A stretch of DNA of 64,000 nucleotides, from assembly GCF_947501405.1 (NCBI RefSeq), contig NZ_CANMVK010000001.1, forward strand, positions 1,860,001 to 1,924,000, written 5' to 3'. Below, piece by piece: positions 1 through 9,143 of the stretch; position 1 is the stretch's first letter, and each line of letters opens with the position of its first letter. The stretch comes from an uncultured Hoeflea sp. (GTDB taxonomy: Bacteria > Pseudomonadota > Alphaproteobacteria > Rhizobiales > Rhizobiaceae). A program made the position numbers and the translations under genes. The notes beneath the pieces were generated by a model. That model saw only the letters and a list, made by a program, of their open reading frames with translations. It was not told where the DNA came from and did not search any database.

Positions 1-33
1 AAAATCTTTACAGAGACTACCAATGGGGGGACT

Positions 34-759
34 TTGATTATGCTATATCGTATTCGGCCGTTTGGAGATTCCATCACTGCAGGCTACGGCTTCGGTTTCG
101 GATGCAAACCACAACCGCATGACCCGCACCCGATCAGTTGTTGGCCGCCCAATGAGGTGGGTGGCGGTTACCGGGCATTTCTGGCTGGCAACACCCCCAA
201 CAAACTGCCGATGCTGATGGTTGGCGGCCGTCATGACAATTCGGCGATGTGGATGTGGCAGGTCGGCCAGCAGAACCACGATGGTTACGCCAGCCATACA
301 ATGGCGCAACTAATGCCTTATGCGCGTCAATCGCGGCCGTCAGAAGTGATCCTTCTGCATGTCGGAACCAATGACATCCTCACCGGTTCGAACGGCGCGC
401 AGGCAGCCGATGCCTTGCGCGAACTGCTGATTACTCTGCTGATGACCAACAGCACCACACGCATTCTGGTCGCCCAGATCATTCCGGAGTTCAAATACGG
501 AAAGGAAGCGGAAATCCTGGACTACAACAGCCGTGTACCGGGTATTGTAGACCTCTTCAAACCCTGGGGCCGGGATTTGCGGGTTGTCGACATGCATCCG
601 GGTATGACCAGCCAGGATTACATGGATGGGCTGCATCCAAACTTCGCCGGCTATGAGAAAATGGCCAGCCGCTGGCGTGCAGCCATCAACACATTGCCGG
701 AACTGGCGCAGGCAGCGATCCCCGGCGAAGGCGTTGGGCACATCGGCATGGCCTCCTGA
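34..759 (+). CDS. SGNH/GDSL-type hydrolase (5' end uncertain)
   Basis: Predicted serine esterase or acylhydrolase of the SGNH superfamily. Block I (GDSIT) lies near residues 11-15 with the nucleophilic Ser, GTND near residues 111-114 is the block III Gly/Asn signature, and DGLHPN near residue 200 supplies the Asp-x-x-His pair. No signal peptide follows the ATG. Possible starts are TTG at 34 and ATG at 40, the latter about 10 bases after a G-rich run. The frame is open back to base 1, so this may be the C-terminal domain of a longer protein starting outside the window. The substrate cannot be told; such enzymes act on lipids, acetylated sugars or glycans. A strong stem-loop follows the stop. 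Confidence 0.65.
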   Translation: MIMLYRIRPFGDSITAGYGFGFGCKPQPHDPHPISCWPPNEVGGGYRAFLAGNTPNKLPMLMVGGRHDNSAMWMWQVGQQNHDGYASHTMAQLMPYARQSRPSEVILLHVGTNDILTGSNGAQAADALRELLITLLMTNSTTRILVAQIIPEFKYGKEAEILDYNSRVPGIVDLFKPWGRDLRVVDMHPGMTSQDYMDGLHPNFAGYEKMASRWRAAINTLPELAQAAIPGEGVGHIGMAS

Positions 760-764
760 TTGAA

Positions 765-795
765 GTCGCGTTCACAAGGTTCTTGTGAGCGCGAC
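765..795. other. stem-loop after the SGNH hydrolase gene
   Basis: Two 14-base arms (765-778 and 782-795) pair with one G-T mismatch around a 3-base loop. On the plus strand it is followed by an A-run rather than a T-run. It could act as an mRNA 3'-end stabiliser or a weak terminator. Confidence 0.5.
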
Positions 796-1074
796 AAAAA
801 TCATCCTGACGTGCTGCATTGTGCTTTGCGCATCGGATAGGAAACGCTTCGGGCCGTTTTGACCTTTGCGCTTGTGAGACCGGAAACGGGCTTGCAACCG
901 CTACGCGACCCAATTGGTTCTCCACGGCATCGTTGACCAACCGCGTTTTGCCCGTTGCCAACGGCATTTACAGGAACTGGCCGAAGATGCTTCCGCGGAC
1001 GCCGCACTTGCCGTCGTCTGATCAAGGGCCTATGCCAGCTGTTGTTTTGATTGATCGGTTTCAGGCCCAGACCT
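796..1074. other. intergenic region with no recognisable gene
   Basis: About 280 bases between the stem-loop and the EamA transporter. Short open frames exist on both strands, but none has a convincing start, ribosome site or familiar product. I see no clear promoter. Confidence 0.4.
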
Positions 1075-1986
1075 ATGCATGACCAGCTTCGGCAAGCCGC
1101 CGATCACCGAAAGGGGTTGCTGATCACCGCCATCGGCGGGCTGGTCCTGACCATCGACATTCCGCTTATCCGGCTGTCGCAAAGCGACGCCTGGTCAGCG
1201 CTTGCCGTCCGCAGTGCACTGACTTTTCTCGCTGCGGTGATCGCCTGGAGCGTGATCCGCTACGGTTTCAAGCGACGGATCCCGGTGATCCCGGGCAAGG
1301 CCGGCATTCTGGTGGTCACGCTCTATGGCTGCGCCTCCATCACCTTCATGCTTGCCGTTTTCAACACCACCACCGCAAATCTGGTGTTCATTCTGGCGTT
1401 CAACCCGATGTTTTCGGCCTTGCTTGCCTGGTGGCTGGTGGGCGAAAAACCCAAACCGCAAACTTTCGCGGCGATGATTGTGATGATCGCCGGTGTCGCG
1501 CTGATCGTTTCGGGCAGCATTGAAACCGGCAATTTGACCGGTGATCTGCTGGCGCTGACTTCAAGCCTGATCCTGGCCGGGGCGATCACCGCCAGCCGCA
1601 AGGCACGCACCGACATGGGCTTTGCACCGCTGTTTGCGGCCGTGGTGCCATCGATGATCGGGCTTGCCATGGTTGGCGGCCCGTCCGGGCTGGTGCTGGG
1701 GGAGCCGGGCTGGCTGGTGCTTAACGGGCTGATCATCATCCCGATTGCTTTCTGGTGCCTTGCCACCGGTCCGCGCTTTATCTCCGGGCCCGAAGTGGCG
1801 ATGTTTTATCTGCTTGAGACCATTTTGGCCCCGATCTGGGTCTGGATCATCTTCGCCGAAGCGCCGGGTACGCGCGGCCTTGTTGGTGGCGCCATCATCG
1901 TGACCGCGCTGGTGGGCCATTCACTTTGGCAACTGATGGCGCACCGGCGCGCCGTGCGCACCCTGGCGCCGCGTCATCCAACCTGA
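1075..1986 (+). CDS. EamA/DMT-superfamily transporter
   Basis: Inner-membrane protein of 303 residues with about ten hydrophobic segments, the usual size and topology of EamA drug/metabolite transporters. It has the internal two-fold repeat of the family; the first half ends around the conserved FNPMFSALLAWWLVGEK region typical of EamA helices 4-5. Such proteins export small metabolites, often amino acids or purines, by proton-coupled transport; the substrate cannot be told from sequence. I chose ATG 1075; a TTG at 1051 in the same frame would add eight residues without a better ribosome site. No partner gene is obvious; a DUF3750 gene follows 57 bases downstream. Confidence 0.8.
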   Translation: MHDQLRQAADHRKGLLITAIGGLVLTIDIPLIRLSQSDAWSALAVRSALTFLAAVIAWSVIRYGFKRRIPVIPGKAGILVVTLYGCASITFMLAVFNTTTANLVFILAFNPMFSALLAWWLVGEKPKPQTFAAMIVMIAGVALIVSGSIETGNLTGDLLALTSSLILAGAITASRKARTDMGFAPLFAAVVPSMIGLAMVGGPSGLVLGEPGWLVLNGLIIIPIAFWCLATGPRFISGPEVAMFYLLETILAPIWVWIIFAEAPGTRGLVGGAIIVTALVGHSLWQLMAHRRAVRTLAPRHPT

Positions 1987-2043
1987 TCCATTCGCCGTAT
2001 TATGGTCGCAAGCCCGTGATCGAGTGAAGCCAGAGGAAAGGAT

Positions 2044-2781
2044 GTGACCATCGCCATGAAAAAACTCGTCCTGTTCGTGCTTGTGTGTTTCATCGCGCCG
2101 GCGCTGGCTTCTCTGGGTGTCCGCGCGGCCGGTTCGCAACCCAACTCGTGGCACAATGCAGATTGGTCCTCGTCGGGAATCCTGCCGCGGGCCCAGGTCC
2201 ATCAAGCCGCGGTCATCCATGTGATGGCGGCGCGCACCGGCGGGCTCAAGGGCGCGCTGGCGGTGCACAGCTGGATCGTCACCAAGCGTGAGAACGGGCG
2301 CTACAACCGCTATGACAAGGTGGGCTGGGGCAGCCCGATAAGGCACAATTCCTACCCTGCCGATGGCCGCTGGTACTCCAACGAACCCGACATCCTGCTG
2401 ACCATTGAAGGCGAAGCAGCCGAACGGCTGATCCCGAAAGTGGAACAGGCAATCGCGAAATATCCCTATGCGGCGCGCGGCGATTACGCTATCTGGCCCG
2501 GCCCCAACTCCAATTCCTTTGTCGCCCATGTGCTGCGCGAAGTGCCCGAACTCGACATCACGCTGCCGCCCGAAGCCGTCGGCCGCGATTACCGGCCGCT
2601 TGGCGATTTTATCACAATCTCGTCCGACTGGCGCGATCTGGAAGTGTCATTGGGCGGCTATGCCGGACTGGCGATCGGTGCGCGGCACGGGTTCGAAGTG
2701 CGGATCGCCGGACTGGTGTTCGGCATCGACGTTCTGCGCCCTGCCCTCAAACTACCGGGCTTCGGCCGGATCGGCGTGTAA
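2044..2781 (+). CDS. DUF3750 family protein, exported or membrane-anchored
   Basis: A 245-residue protein matching the alphaproteobacterial DUF3750 family in its conserved central part (SWIVTKREN, RYDKVGWG, GEAAERLIPKVE, WPGPNSNSFVAHVLR). An N-terminal Lys-Lys pair followed by a hydrophobic stretch looks like a signal peptide or anchor. Asn/Ser/His residues in the PNSNSF region recall papain-like/NlpC-type folds, but that is only a guess. Start is GTG 2044 or ATG 2056; the AGGAAAGG ribosome site at 2034-2041 is very close to the GTG, so ATG 2056 is also possible. Its stop lies 11 bases from that of convergent parC. Function unknown. Confidence 0.75.
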   Translation: MTIAMKKLVLFVLVCFIAPALASLGVRAAGSQPNSWHNADWSSSGILPRAQVHQAAVIHVMAARTGGLKGALAVHSWIVTKRENGRYNRYDKVGWGSPIRHNSYPADGRWYSNEPDILLTIEGEAAERLIPKVEQAIAKYPYAARGDYAIWPGPNSNSFVAHVLREVPELDITLPPEAVGRDYRPLGDFITISSDWRDLEVSLGGYAGLAIGARHGFEVRIAGLVFGIDVLRPALKLPGFGRIGV

Positions 2782-2792
2782 AACGACCGGGT

Positions 2793-5039
2793 TCAGCTAA
2801 ACTTGCCGGAGCGCGGGAATCCTTTGGGCACCAGGCGGCCGGCCTGGGCGCGGTCGGCGATCCACTCGGCGAGTTCCTGCTTGCCGCGAGCGTGAACGCG
2901 GCCGGCGCTGTCCTCCCAGGTCAGGCCGTCGTCGAGCGCGAAGCATTTGACATCAGCCACGCCGCCATCCTTGTAGCGCTGCAGCCTTACGCCCTTGCCA
3001 CGGCTCATTTCGGGCAGTTGCTTGAGCGCGAAGATCAGCATCTTGCGGTTTTCGCCAATCACCGCGACATGATCGCCGGTCACCGGCACGCACAGACGGG
3101 CCTCGTCGGGCAGACCCACATTCATGATCTGCTTGCCCTTGCGGGTGTTGGCCACCATGTCGCTTTCGGCGACGATGAAGCCATTGCCCACGGTGGACGC
3201 CATCAAAAGCTTGCGTCCAGGATCATGCACAAACGCAGTGAGTACAGCCTGGTCATTGTCCATGTCGACCATGATCCTGAGCGGTTCGCCATGGCCGCGG
3301 CCACCGGGCAGCTTGTCGGCGCCGAGCGTATAGGCCTTGCCGCCCGTGGTGACGATGACCAGTTTGTCGGTGGTGTTGGCGTGGAAGGCGATCTTGAGCG
3401 CGTCGCCATCCTTGAACTGCAGCCCGGCGAACTCGGCCAGATGGCCCTTCATGCCGCGAATCCAGCCCTTCTCGGAGATCACCACCGTGATCGGTTCTTT
3501 TTCGATCATCGCCTGTTCAATGGCCGCGAGATCGGCCACCGGCGCCTCGGCGAATTTGGTGCGCCGCGCGCCCAGCTCGGTATCCTTGGAAAAGGTCTTG
3601 CGGACATTGCCGATTTCCCAGGCCACCGTCTGCCACTGTTTGGCGTCGGAGGCGAGCAGCGCCTCGATACCGGCTTTTTCCGAGGTCAGATTGTCGAACT
3701 CCTTGCGGATCTCCAGTTCCTCGAGCTTGCGCAGCGACCGAAGCCGCATGTTGAGGATTGCCTCGGCCTGAACATCACTGAGTTCAAAGGTCTTCATCAG
3801 CTCAAGCTTGGGCTCATCCTCCTCACGGATGATGCGGATCACCTCATCGAGATTGAGATAGGCGATCAGAAACCCGGCAAGCAGTTCCAGCCGGCGCTCG
3901 ATCGCCGCCAGCCGGTGGCGCGAGCGGCGCTGCAAAACTTCGCGGCGGTGCGCCAGCCATTCGCTGAGCACCTCGCCCAGCCCCATCACCCGGGGCACCT
4001 TGCCCATCGACAGCACATTGAGATTGAGCGGAATGCGCGATTCCAGTTCGGTCAGCCGGAACAGCGATTCCATCAGCAGATTGGGATCGACCGTGCGGCT
4101 CTTGGGTATCAGAACCAGGCGCACGTCCTCGGCGGATTCATCGCGCACATCGTCAAGCAGTGGCAGCTTGCGGGCGATCAGCAGCTCTGCGATCTTTTCG
4201 ATCAGCCGCGATTTCTGCACCTGATAGGGCATCTCGGTGACGACGATCTGGTAGCCGCCGCGGCCGGTGTCCTCGGTGTCCCACTTGGCGCGCACCCGAA
4301 AGCCGCCGCGGCCGGTCTTGTAGGCTTCCAAAATCGCCTCGCGGCTGTCGATGACGATGCCGCCGGTGGGGAAATCCGGACCCTCGACATAGGTCAAAAG
4401 CTCTTCGACCGTGGTGTCGGGTTTGCGGATCAGCGCCAGCGCAGCATCGCACAATTCAGCGGCATTGTGCGGCGGGATCGAAGTCGCCATGCCCACGGCA
4501 ATGCCGGTGGCGCCATTGGCGAGCAGGTTCGGAAACGCGCCGGGCAGAACCACCGGCTCGCTGTTTTCCTCATCATAGGTGGTGCGGAAATCAACCGCAT
4601 CCTCGCCGATGCCTTCGAGCAGCAATTCGGCCACGGCCGTCATTTTGGATTCGGTATAGCGCATGGCCGCGGCGCTATCGCCATCAATGTTGCCGAAATT
4701 GCCCTGGCCGTTGACCAGCGGATAGCGGACCGCGAAATCCTGCGCCAGCCGCACCAGCGCGTCATAGATCGCCTGGTCGCCATGGGGGTGGAAATTACCC
4801 ATCACCTCGCCGACGATCTTGGCGCATTTCTTGAACGAGCCGGCCGAACGAAGCCCCATCTCGCTCATGGCGTAGACGATGCGGCGATGCACCGGCTTCA
4901 AGCCGTCGCGCACATCAGGCAGCGCCCGGTGCATGATGGTCGACAGCGCATAGGCAAGATAGCGCTCCTCGAGCGCCTTCTTCAGATCAATCCCTTGAAT
5001 ATCATCGCCGCCGCCGGGCGGAACCAAGCTTTTTCCCAT
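2793..5039 (-). CDS. parC: DNA topoisomerase IV subunit A
   Basis: ATP-dependent type IIA topoisomerase subunit that decatenates daughter chromosomes together with ParE. The 748-residue protein starts with the winged-helix breakage-reunion domain. The catalytic Tyr is Tyr128 in AAAMRYTE, the quinolone-determining loop is [10 protein letters not shown] (residues 84-93), and the C-terminal half carries the ParC/GyrA beta-pinwheel repeats. The position of the classical quinolone-contact Ser holds Gln89. Length and the weakly charged tail fit ParC rather than GyrA. The gene is convergent with the DUF3750 gene and divergent from the secreted-protein gene at 5341, with about 300 bases between starts. 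Confidence 0.95.
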   Translation of the reverse strand: MGKSLVPPGGGDDIQGIDLKKALEERYLAYALSTIMHRALPDVRDGLKPVHRRIVYAMSEMGLRSAGSFKKCAKIVGEVMGNFHPHGDQAIYDALVRLAQDFAVRYPLVNGQGNFGNIDGDSAAAMRYTESKMTAVAELLLEGIGEDAVDFRTTYDEENSEPVVLPGAFPNLLANGATGIAVGMATSIPPHNAAELCDAALALIRKPDTTVEELLTYVEGPDFPTGGIVIDSREAILEAYKTGRGGFRVRAKWDTEDTGRGGYQIVVTEMPYQVQKSRLIEKIAELLIARKLPLLDDVRDESAEDVRLVLIPKSRTVDPNLLMESLFRLTELESRIPLNLNVLSMGKVPRVMGLGEVLSEWLAHRREVLQRRSRHRLAAIERRLELLAGFLIAYLNLDEVIRIIREEDEPKLELMKTFELSDVQAEAILNMRLRSLRKLEELEIRKEFDNLTSEKAGIEALLASDAKQWQTVAWEIGNVRKTFSKDTELGARRTKFAEAPVADLAAIEQAMIEKEPITVVISEKGWIRGMKGHLAEFAGLQFKDGDALKIAFHANTTDKLVIVTTGGKAYTLGADKLPGGRGHGEPLRIMVDMDNDQAVLTAFVHDPGRKLLMASTVGNGFIVAESDMVANTRKGKQIMNVGLPDEARLCVPVTGDHVAVIGENRKMLIFALKQLPEMSRGKGVRLQRYKDGGVADVKCFALDDGLTWEDSAGRVHARGKQELAEWIADRAQAGRLVPKGFPRSGKFS

Positions 5040-5340
5040 GGCGACGGGTTAAAGGATGCGGTGATTCGGGGCAAGAGGCCGGGGCGGCAGGACCACGGCG
5101 CGACCAGCCCTCGCCCGAACGGCGCAAGCACAATCCGCGGGCCGCGGGTTGCGAATTCCTCGGGCCTGCGCCATCTTTCTGCCGTTTATTGGCGGCTCCC
5201 CTGTGGATGACAGCCATCCGCCCCCATCTCGGTGGGGAAGCCTCCGGGTTGATCGGACGCCACGTCAGACATTGGGACCACGGCAGCACCGTGTAAAATT
5301 CGCGCTCGTCCCGTTGCCGGAATCCAGGAAAGGATCTTTC
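5040..5340. other. divergent intergenic region parC / secreted protein
   Basis: About 300 bases carry the 5' regions of two divergent genes. An AGGAAAGG ribosome site at about 5325-5332 serves the rightward gene. I could not pick out a convincing promoter or operator; no small gene is supported. Confidence 0.4.
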
Positions 5341-6579
5341 ATGACTGTTCATTTTGCCTCCAAAAACGGCGCCATCAGCCGCGGCATACTCGGCGCAGCG
5401 TTTGTCGCATCGCTGCTCGGTTCCGCTGCACCGGCGCTGGCGCTTGACGCGGAGGCTTTCGCCCAGAAGCTCAACGCATCCTTCGGCATGTTCGCAGGCG
5501 AAATCAAATATGACGCCGCCACCGTGGATGGAGATACCGTCACGCTGTCAGCGGTCAGCCTGTCCCAGCCCGGCCAGCCCGATCTTGAAGTCGGCGAGCT
5601 CGTCTTCGAGGGCGTCGCCGAGACCGGAGACGGCGGTTACACCGCGGAACTTCTCGGGTTTGACAATTTCGACTCCACCAACGAGGACACGCAGATCCAG
5701 GTGCAGGGACTCGAGATATCGGGCGTACGCATTCCCGCGGACCCCTCCACCGTCTCCATGCAGCAGATGTTGTTTTACGACGCTGCGCGGGTGGGGCCGG
5801 TGACGGTGACCCACAAGGGCGCAGAGGTGTTCTCCATGGCCGGTGCAGAGGGCACCGTGACGGAGCAACCGGACGGCTCGGCCATGGACACCATCGCCAC
5901 CGCAAGCGGTATCGTGATTTCAGTCGATCAGATCGAGGATGCGAAGGCGCGCGATATGTTTGCCGGGCTCGGCTATGACAAGCTGCGCGGCGATGTGAAG
6001 ATGGATGTCGGCTGGGAACTCGCAACCGGCCGGCTCGACCTGCGCGAATACGCCTTCACTTTCAATGATGTCGGACGTCTCAACATCACCATGAGCATTT
6101 CCGGCTACACCATGGAGTTCATCCAGGGGCTGCAACAGGCCCAGAAAGCCGCCGCAACCAATCCCGATCCAAAGGCCGCCGAACAGGCGATGGGCTTTGC
6201 GATGATGGGCATGTTGCAGCAGCTCTCCTTCAATGGCGCGACAGTGAGCTTCGAGGACGCCTCGCTGACGGACAAGGCGCTCAATTATGCGGGCGAGCAA
6301 CAGGGCATCAGCGGTGAGCAGATGGCCCAGGCGCTCAAGGGCATGATGCCGTTGATGCTGGGGCAGCTTGGCATGCCCGACCTGCAAGCGCAGGTCTCTG
6401 CGGCGGCCAGCACTTTCCTCGACGAGCCGGGCAGCATCTCGATCTCGGCACTTCCCGCGCAATCAGTGGCAGTGCCGATGATCATGGGCGCGGCGATGGG
6501 TGACCCGCGCGGGCTGGTCGATTTGCTCAACGTCAAGGTGACGGCCAATCAGTCGGTGGAAACCTGCTGCAATCCGTAA
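5341..6579 (+). CDS. secreted hypothetical protein
   Basis: A 412-residue protein with a clear Sec signal peptide: basic start, hydrophobic GILGAAFVASLLG core, and a cleavage site near APALALDA. The mature part is Ala/Gly/Met-rich and acidic, with alternating beta-type segments, suggesting a periplasmic or outer-membrane-associated protein. I do not recognise a characterised family. The start is set by AGGAAAGG 8-15 bases upstream of ATG 5341; a longer open frame beginning at 5149 lacks such a site and would hide the signal peptide. A GC-rich inverted repeat follows the stop. Confidence 0.75.
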   Translation: MTVHFASKNGAISRGILGAAFVASLLGSAAPALALDAEAFAQKLNASFGMFAGEIKYDAATVDGDTVTLSAVSLSQPGQPDLEVGELVFEGVAETGDGGYTAELLGFDNFDSTNEDTQIQVQGLEISGVRIPADPSTVSMQQMLFYDAARVGPVTVTHKGAEVFSMAGAEGTVTEQPDGSAMDTIATASGIVISVDQIEDAKARDMFAGLGYDKLRGDVKMDVGWELATGRLDLREYAFTFNDVGRLNITMSISGYTMEFIQGLQQAQKAAATNPDPKAAEQAMGFAMMGMLQQLSFNGATVSFEDASLTDKALNYAGEQQGISGEQMAQALKGMMPLMLGQLGMPDLQAQVSAAASTFLDEPGSISISALPAQSVAVPMIMGAAMGDPRGLVDLLNVKVTANQSVETCCNP

Positions 6580-6593
6580 CCGGCATTCTCTAA

Positions 6594-6629
6594 CGCCGGG
6601 CGCGGTCCATTGTGACGGGTCGCCCGGCG
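6594..6629 (+). terminator. possible terminator after the secreted-protein gene
   Basis: A perfect 9-base inverted repeat (6594-6602 with 6621-6629, CGCCGGGCG/CGCCCGGCG) is followed by the T-rich tract TATTCTTCGTT. The 18-base loop is long, so it is a moderate candidate for a rho-independent terminator. Confidence 0.4.
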
Positions 6630-6777
6630 CTATTCTTCGTTCAGATCCAACCATGCGGCGTCTGGCCACTTGCTTGTTGGCGACCGTGAGCGCAGGGTGT
6701 TTTCATCGAACCGGACCGGCCGAGCCGCATCGCAAAAGCCGATCGTTCCTCTCTCCTGAAAGCACTGGAGCCTCTCC

Positions 6778-7020
6778 ATGATCCGTTTCAAGGCCAAGGC
6801 CGACGAAGCCCCGCCTGCGCGCAGCGACAAGGCGGTCAAGAAGGCTGCTGTCAGTTCGGCTGACGGCTCGAAGCAAGCGTCAGATGCGGGGGCCAGCGCC
6901 CAACCCAAAGCCAAGCCGGCGCGTAAAGCCGCGGGCAGTGCCACGGCGGCGGCGAAGTCCAAGCCGGCCGACAAAACCGCGCCGGATTTGCTCGACCTTG
7001 GCTCGGACAGCGCCAGTTAG
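6778..7020 (+). CDS. small Lys/Ala-rich basic protein
   Basis: An 80-residue, low-complexity protein dominated by Ala, Lys, Ser, Asp and Pro. It has several short repeats around PKAKPARKA that resemble the tails of histone-H1-like bacterial proteins, and an acidic C-terminus (LLDLGSD). No fold or family can be assigned; nucleic-acid or polyanion binding is only an inference from composition. The start has GGAG about 9 bases upstream. The gene stands alone and ends 30 bases before a strong shared terminator, which supports it being expressed. Confidence 0.55.
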   Translation: MIRFKAKADEAPPARSDKAVKKAAVSSADGSKQASDAGASAQPKAKPARKAAGSATAAAKSKPADKTAPDLLDLGSDSAS

Positions 7021-7049
7021 CTCGCAGCATTCCGATGAAATCGGACCTA

Positions 7050-7087
7050 AAAAAGCCCGGAGAACCAATTGGTTGTCCGGGCTTTTT
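7050..7087. terminator. bidirectional rho-independent terminator
   Basis: A 12-base perfect stem (AAAAAGCCCGGA with TCCGGGCTTTTT) whose loop is itself a palindrome (AACCAATTGGTT). T-runs appear on both strands. It lies between the convergent small basic protein gene and aspS and can end both transcripts. Confidence 0.85.
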
Positions 7088-7124
7088 GGCAAACTGATTC
7101 CGCGTGGATGCGGAAACCCGCTAC

Positions 7125-8912
7125 CTATTCCGGCTTCGGCGGAATGGCGCGGATCGAGAGATCGCGCAACTGCGCAGGCGAAGCCGGGCTCGGGGCGCCC
7201 ATCAGCAGATCCTGCGCCTGCTGGTTCATCGGGAACAAAGCCACTTCGCGCAGGTTCTTGGCGCCCACCAGCAGCATCACAACGCGGTCGACGCCGGCTG
7301 CCATTCCGCCATGCGGCGGCGCGCCATACTGGAACGCGCGGTAGAGGCCGCCGAAGCGCTCTTCCACATTGGCCTGGCTGAGACCCACCTTCTCGAAGGC
7401 CTTGACCATCAGATCCGGCGACTGGTTCCGGATCGAGCCCGAGGCGATCTCGAAGCCGTTGCAGACCAGATCGTACTGGTAGGCCTTGATGGTCAGCGGG
7501 TCCTGATTCTCGAGCGCTTCCATGCCGCCCTGCGGCATCGAGAACGGATTGTGGGCAAATTCCACCTTCTTGGCGTCCTCATCCCATTCATAGAACGGGA
7601 AATCGACGATCCAGCACAGTTCGAACCGGTCGAGATCGATCAGCTTGAGTTCTTCGCCGGCGCGGGCGCGCGCATCGCCGGCAAACCGGGCGAACTTCGC
7701 TGGGTCGCCTGCGGCGAAGAAGCAGGCGTCGCCATCTTCGAGCCCCATCTGGATACGGATCGCCTCGGTGCGCTCGGGGCCGATGTTCTTGGCGATCGGG
7801 CCCGCGCCTTCGAGTTTGTCGCCCTCCTTGCGCCAGAAGATGTAGCCAAGGCCCGGCTGCCCCTGCCCCTGCGCCCAGAAATTCATACGGTCGCAGAAGG
7901 CGCGGGAACCGCCGGTCTTGGCAGGGATCGCCCAGACCTCGACCTTGGGATCGTTGGCGATCATGCCGGCGAAAACCTTGAAGCCCGATCCGGCAAAATG
8001 GTCGGTCACTGCCTGCATTTCGATCGGATTGCGCAAATCCGGCTTGTCGGTGCCGTATTTGCGCACAGCTTCCTCATAGGGAATGCGGCGGAAGTCATGC
8101 GTGACCGGCTTGCCTTCGGCGAACTGCTCGAACACGCCGCGCATCACCGGCTCCATCGTGTCCCAGACATCTTCCTGAGTGACGAAGCTCATTTCCAGAT
8201 CGAGCTGGTAGAATTCGCCCGGCAGGCGGTCGGCGCGCGGGTCTTCATCGCGAAAACACGGCGCGATCTGGAAGTAACGGTCGAAGCCTGCCACCATCAA
8301 TAGCTGCTTGTACTGCTGCGGCGCCTGCGGCAATGCATAGAACTCACCGGGATGAATGCGGCTGGGCACCAGAAAATCGCGCGCGCCTTCCGGTGACGAG
8401 GCGGTCAGGATCGGGGTGGCGTATTCGCCAAAGCCGATTTCGGTCATGCGGCGGCGCATGTCGGCGATGACCTCGGTGCGGCGGACGATGTTTTTGTGCA
8501 GGGTCTCGCGGCGCAGATCGAGAAAACGGTACTTGAGCCGCACGTCCTCGGGATATTCGGGCTCCCCGAACACCGGTAGCGGCAGCTCCTTGGCCGCCGA
8601 CAGGATCTCGATCTCCTGTGCAAAGACTTCGATTTCACCGGTGCCGAGATTGGGGTTGATGGTTTCAGCGGTACGCTCCTTGACCACACCGTCAATGCGG
8701 ATCACCCATTCGCCGCGCACGGTTTCGGCCTCTTTGAAGGCCGGCGAATCCGGATCGGCCACCACCTGGGTGAGGCCGTAATGATCGCGCAGATCGATAA
8801 ACAGCACGCCGCCATGGTCGCGCACGCGATGCACCCATCCCGAAAGCCGGACATTGGCGCCGGTGTCGCTCTTGCGAAGCGTGGCGCAGGTGTGGGAGCG
8901 GTAGCGATGCAT
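7125..8912 (-). CDS. aspS: aspartate--tRNA ligase (bacterial type)
   Basis: Class II aminoacyl-tRNA synthetase charging tRNA-Asp, 595 residues. The N-terminal OB-fold anticodon domain ([12 protein letters not shown], residues 24-35) is followed by the catalytic core with motif 2 ([10 protein letters not shown]) and motif 3 ([12 protein letters not shown]). The length implies the GAD insertion of bacterial AspRS. His33 sits where non-discriminating enzymes keep His and the discriminating E. coli enzyme has Leu, so it may also charge tRNA-Asn; this is an inference by motif comparison. I chose ATG 8912 because it begins at the OB fold; the open frame continues upstream to 9350 without a homologous sequence. 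Confidence 0.95.
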   Translation of the reverse strand: MHRYRSHTCATLRKSDTGANVRLSGWVHRVRDHGGVLFIDLRDHYGLTQVVADPDSPAFKEAETVRGEWVIRIDGVVKERTAETINPNLGTGEIEVFAQEIEILSAAKELPLPVFGEPEYPEDVRLKYRFLDLRRETLHKNIVRRTEVIADMRRRMTEIGFGEYATPILTASSPEGARDFLVPSRIHPGEFYALPQAPQQYKQLLMVAGFDRYFQIAPCFRDEDPRADRLPGEFYQLDLEMSFVTQEDVWDTMEPVMRGVFEQFAEGKPVTHDFRRIPYEEAVRKYGTDKPDLRNPIEMQAVTDHFAGSGFKVFAGMIANDPKVEVWAIPAKTGGSRAFCDRMNFWAQGQGQPGLGYIFWRKEGDKLEGAGPIAKNIGPERTEAIRIQMGLEDGDACFFAAGDPAKFARFAGDARARAGEELKLIDLDRFELCWIVDFPFYEWDEDAKKVEFAHNPFSMPQGGMEALENQDPLTIKAYQYDLVCNGFEIASGSIRNQSPDLMVKAFEKVGLSQANVEERFGGLYRAFQYGAPPHGGMAAGVDRVVMLLVGAKNLREVALFPMNQQAQDLLMGAPSPASPAQLRDLSIRAIPPKPE

Positions 8913-9143
8913 ATCAAATCCTCGGTGGCTGGCGCCTGGTGCCAATGCGGGCGAACCGGCGCGGGTCGTGCGCGATCCATCACCGTTTCGGCGCAGGGGC
9001 AAAATCGCGCGGAAAAGCGCATGGCGCACCCGGTTTGTCAAGGCGAAAGGGCGCAAACCGGCCGTGTCCCGCCGGGTTTTCGAGGCGACGTGCGAACAAA
9101 TCCGGTGTAAGGATTCAGTCGATCGATTTTCGGCCGGACCTTC

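Noticed and set aside
2892-5210. Very long open frame on the plus strand opposite parC
   Set aside because: It mirrors parC in a GC-rich genome; the product is His/Gln/Arg-rich without motifs, while parC has all its motifs.
7104-8303. Long plus-strand open frame opposite aspS
   Set aside because: Shadow of aspS; no ribosome site and no recognisable protein.
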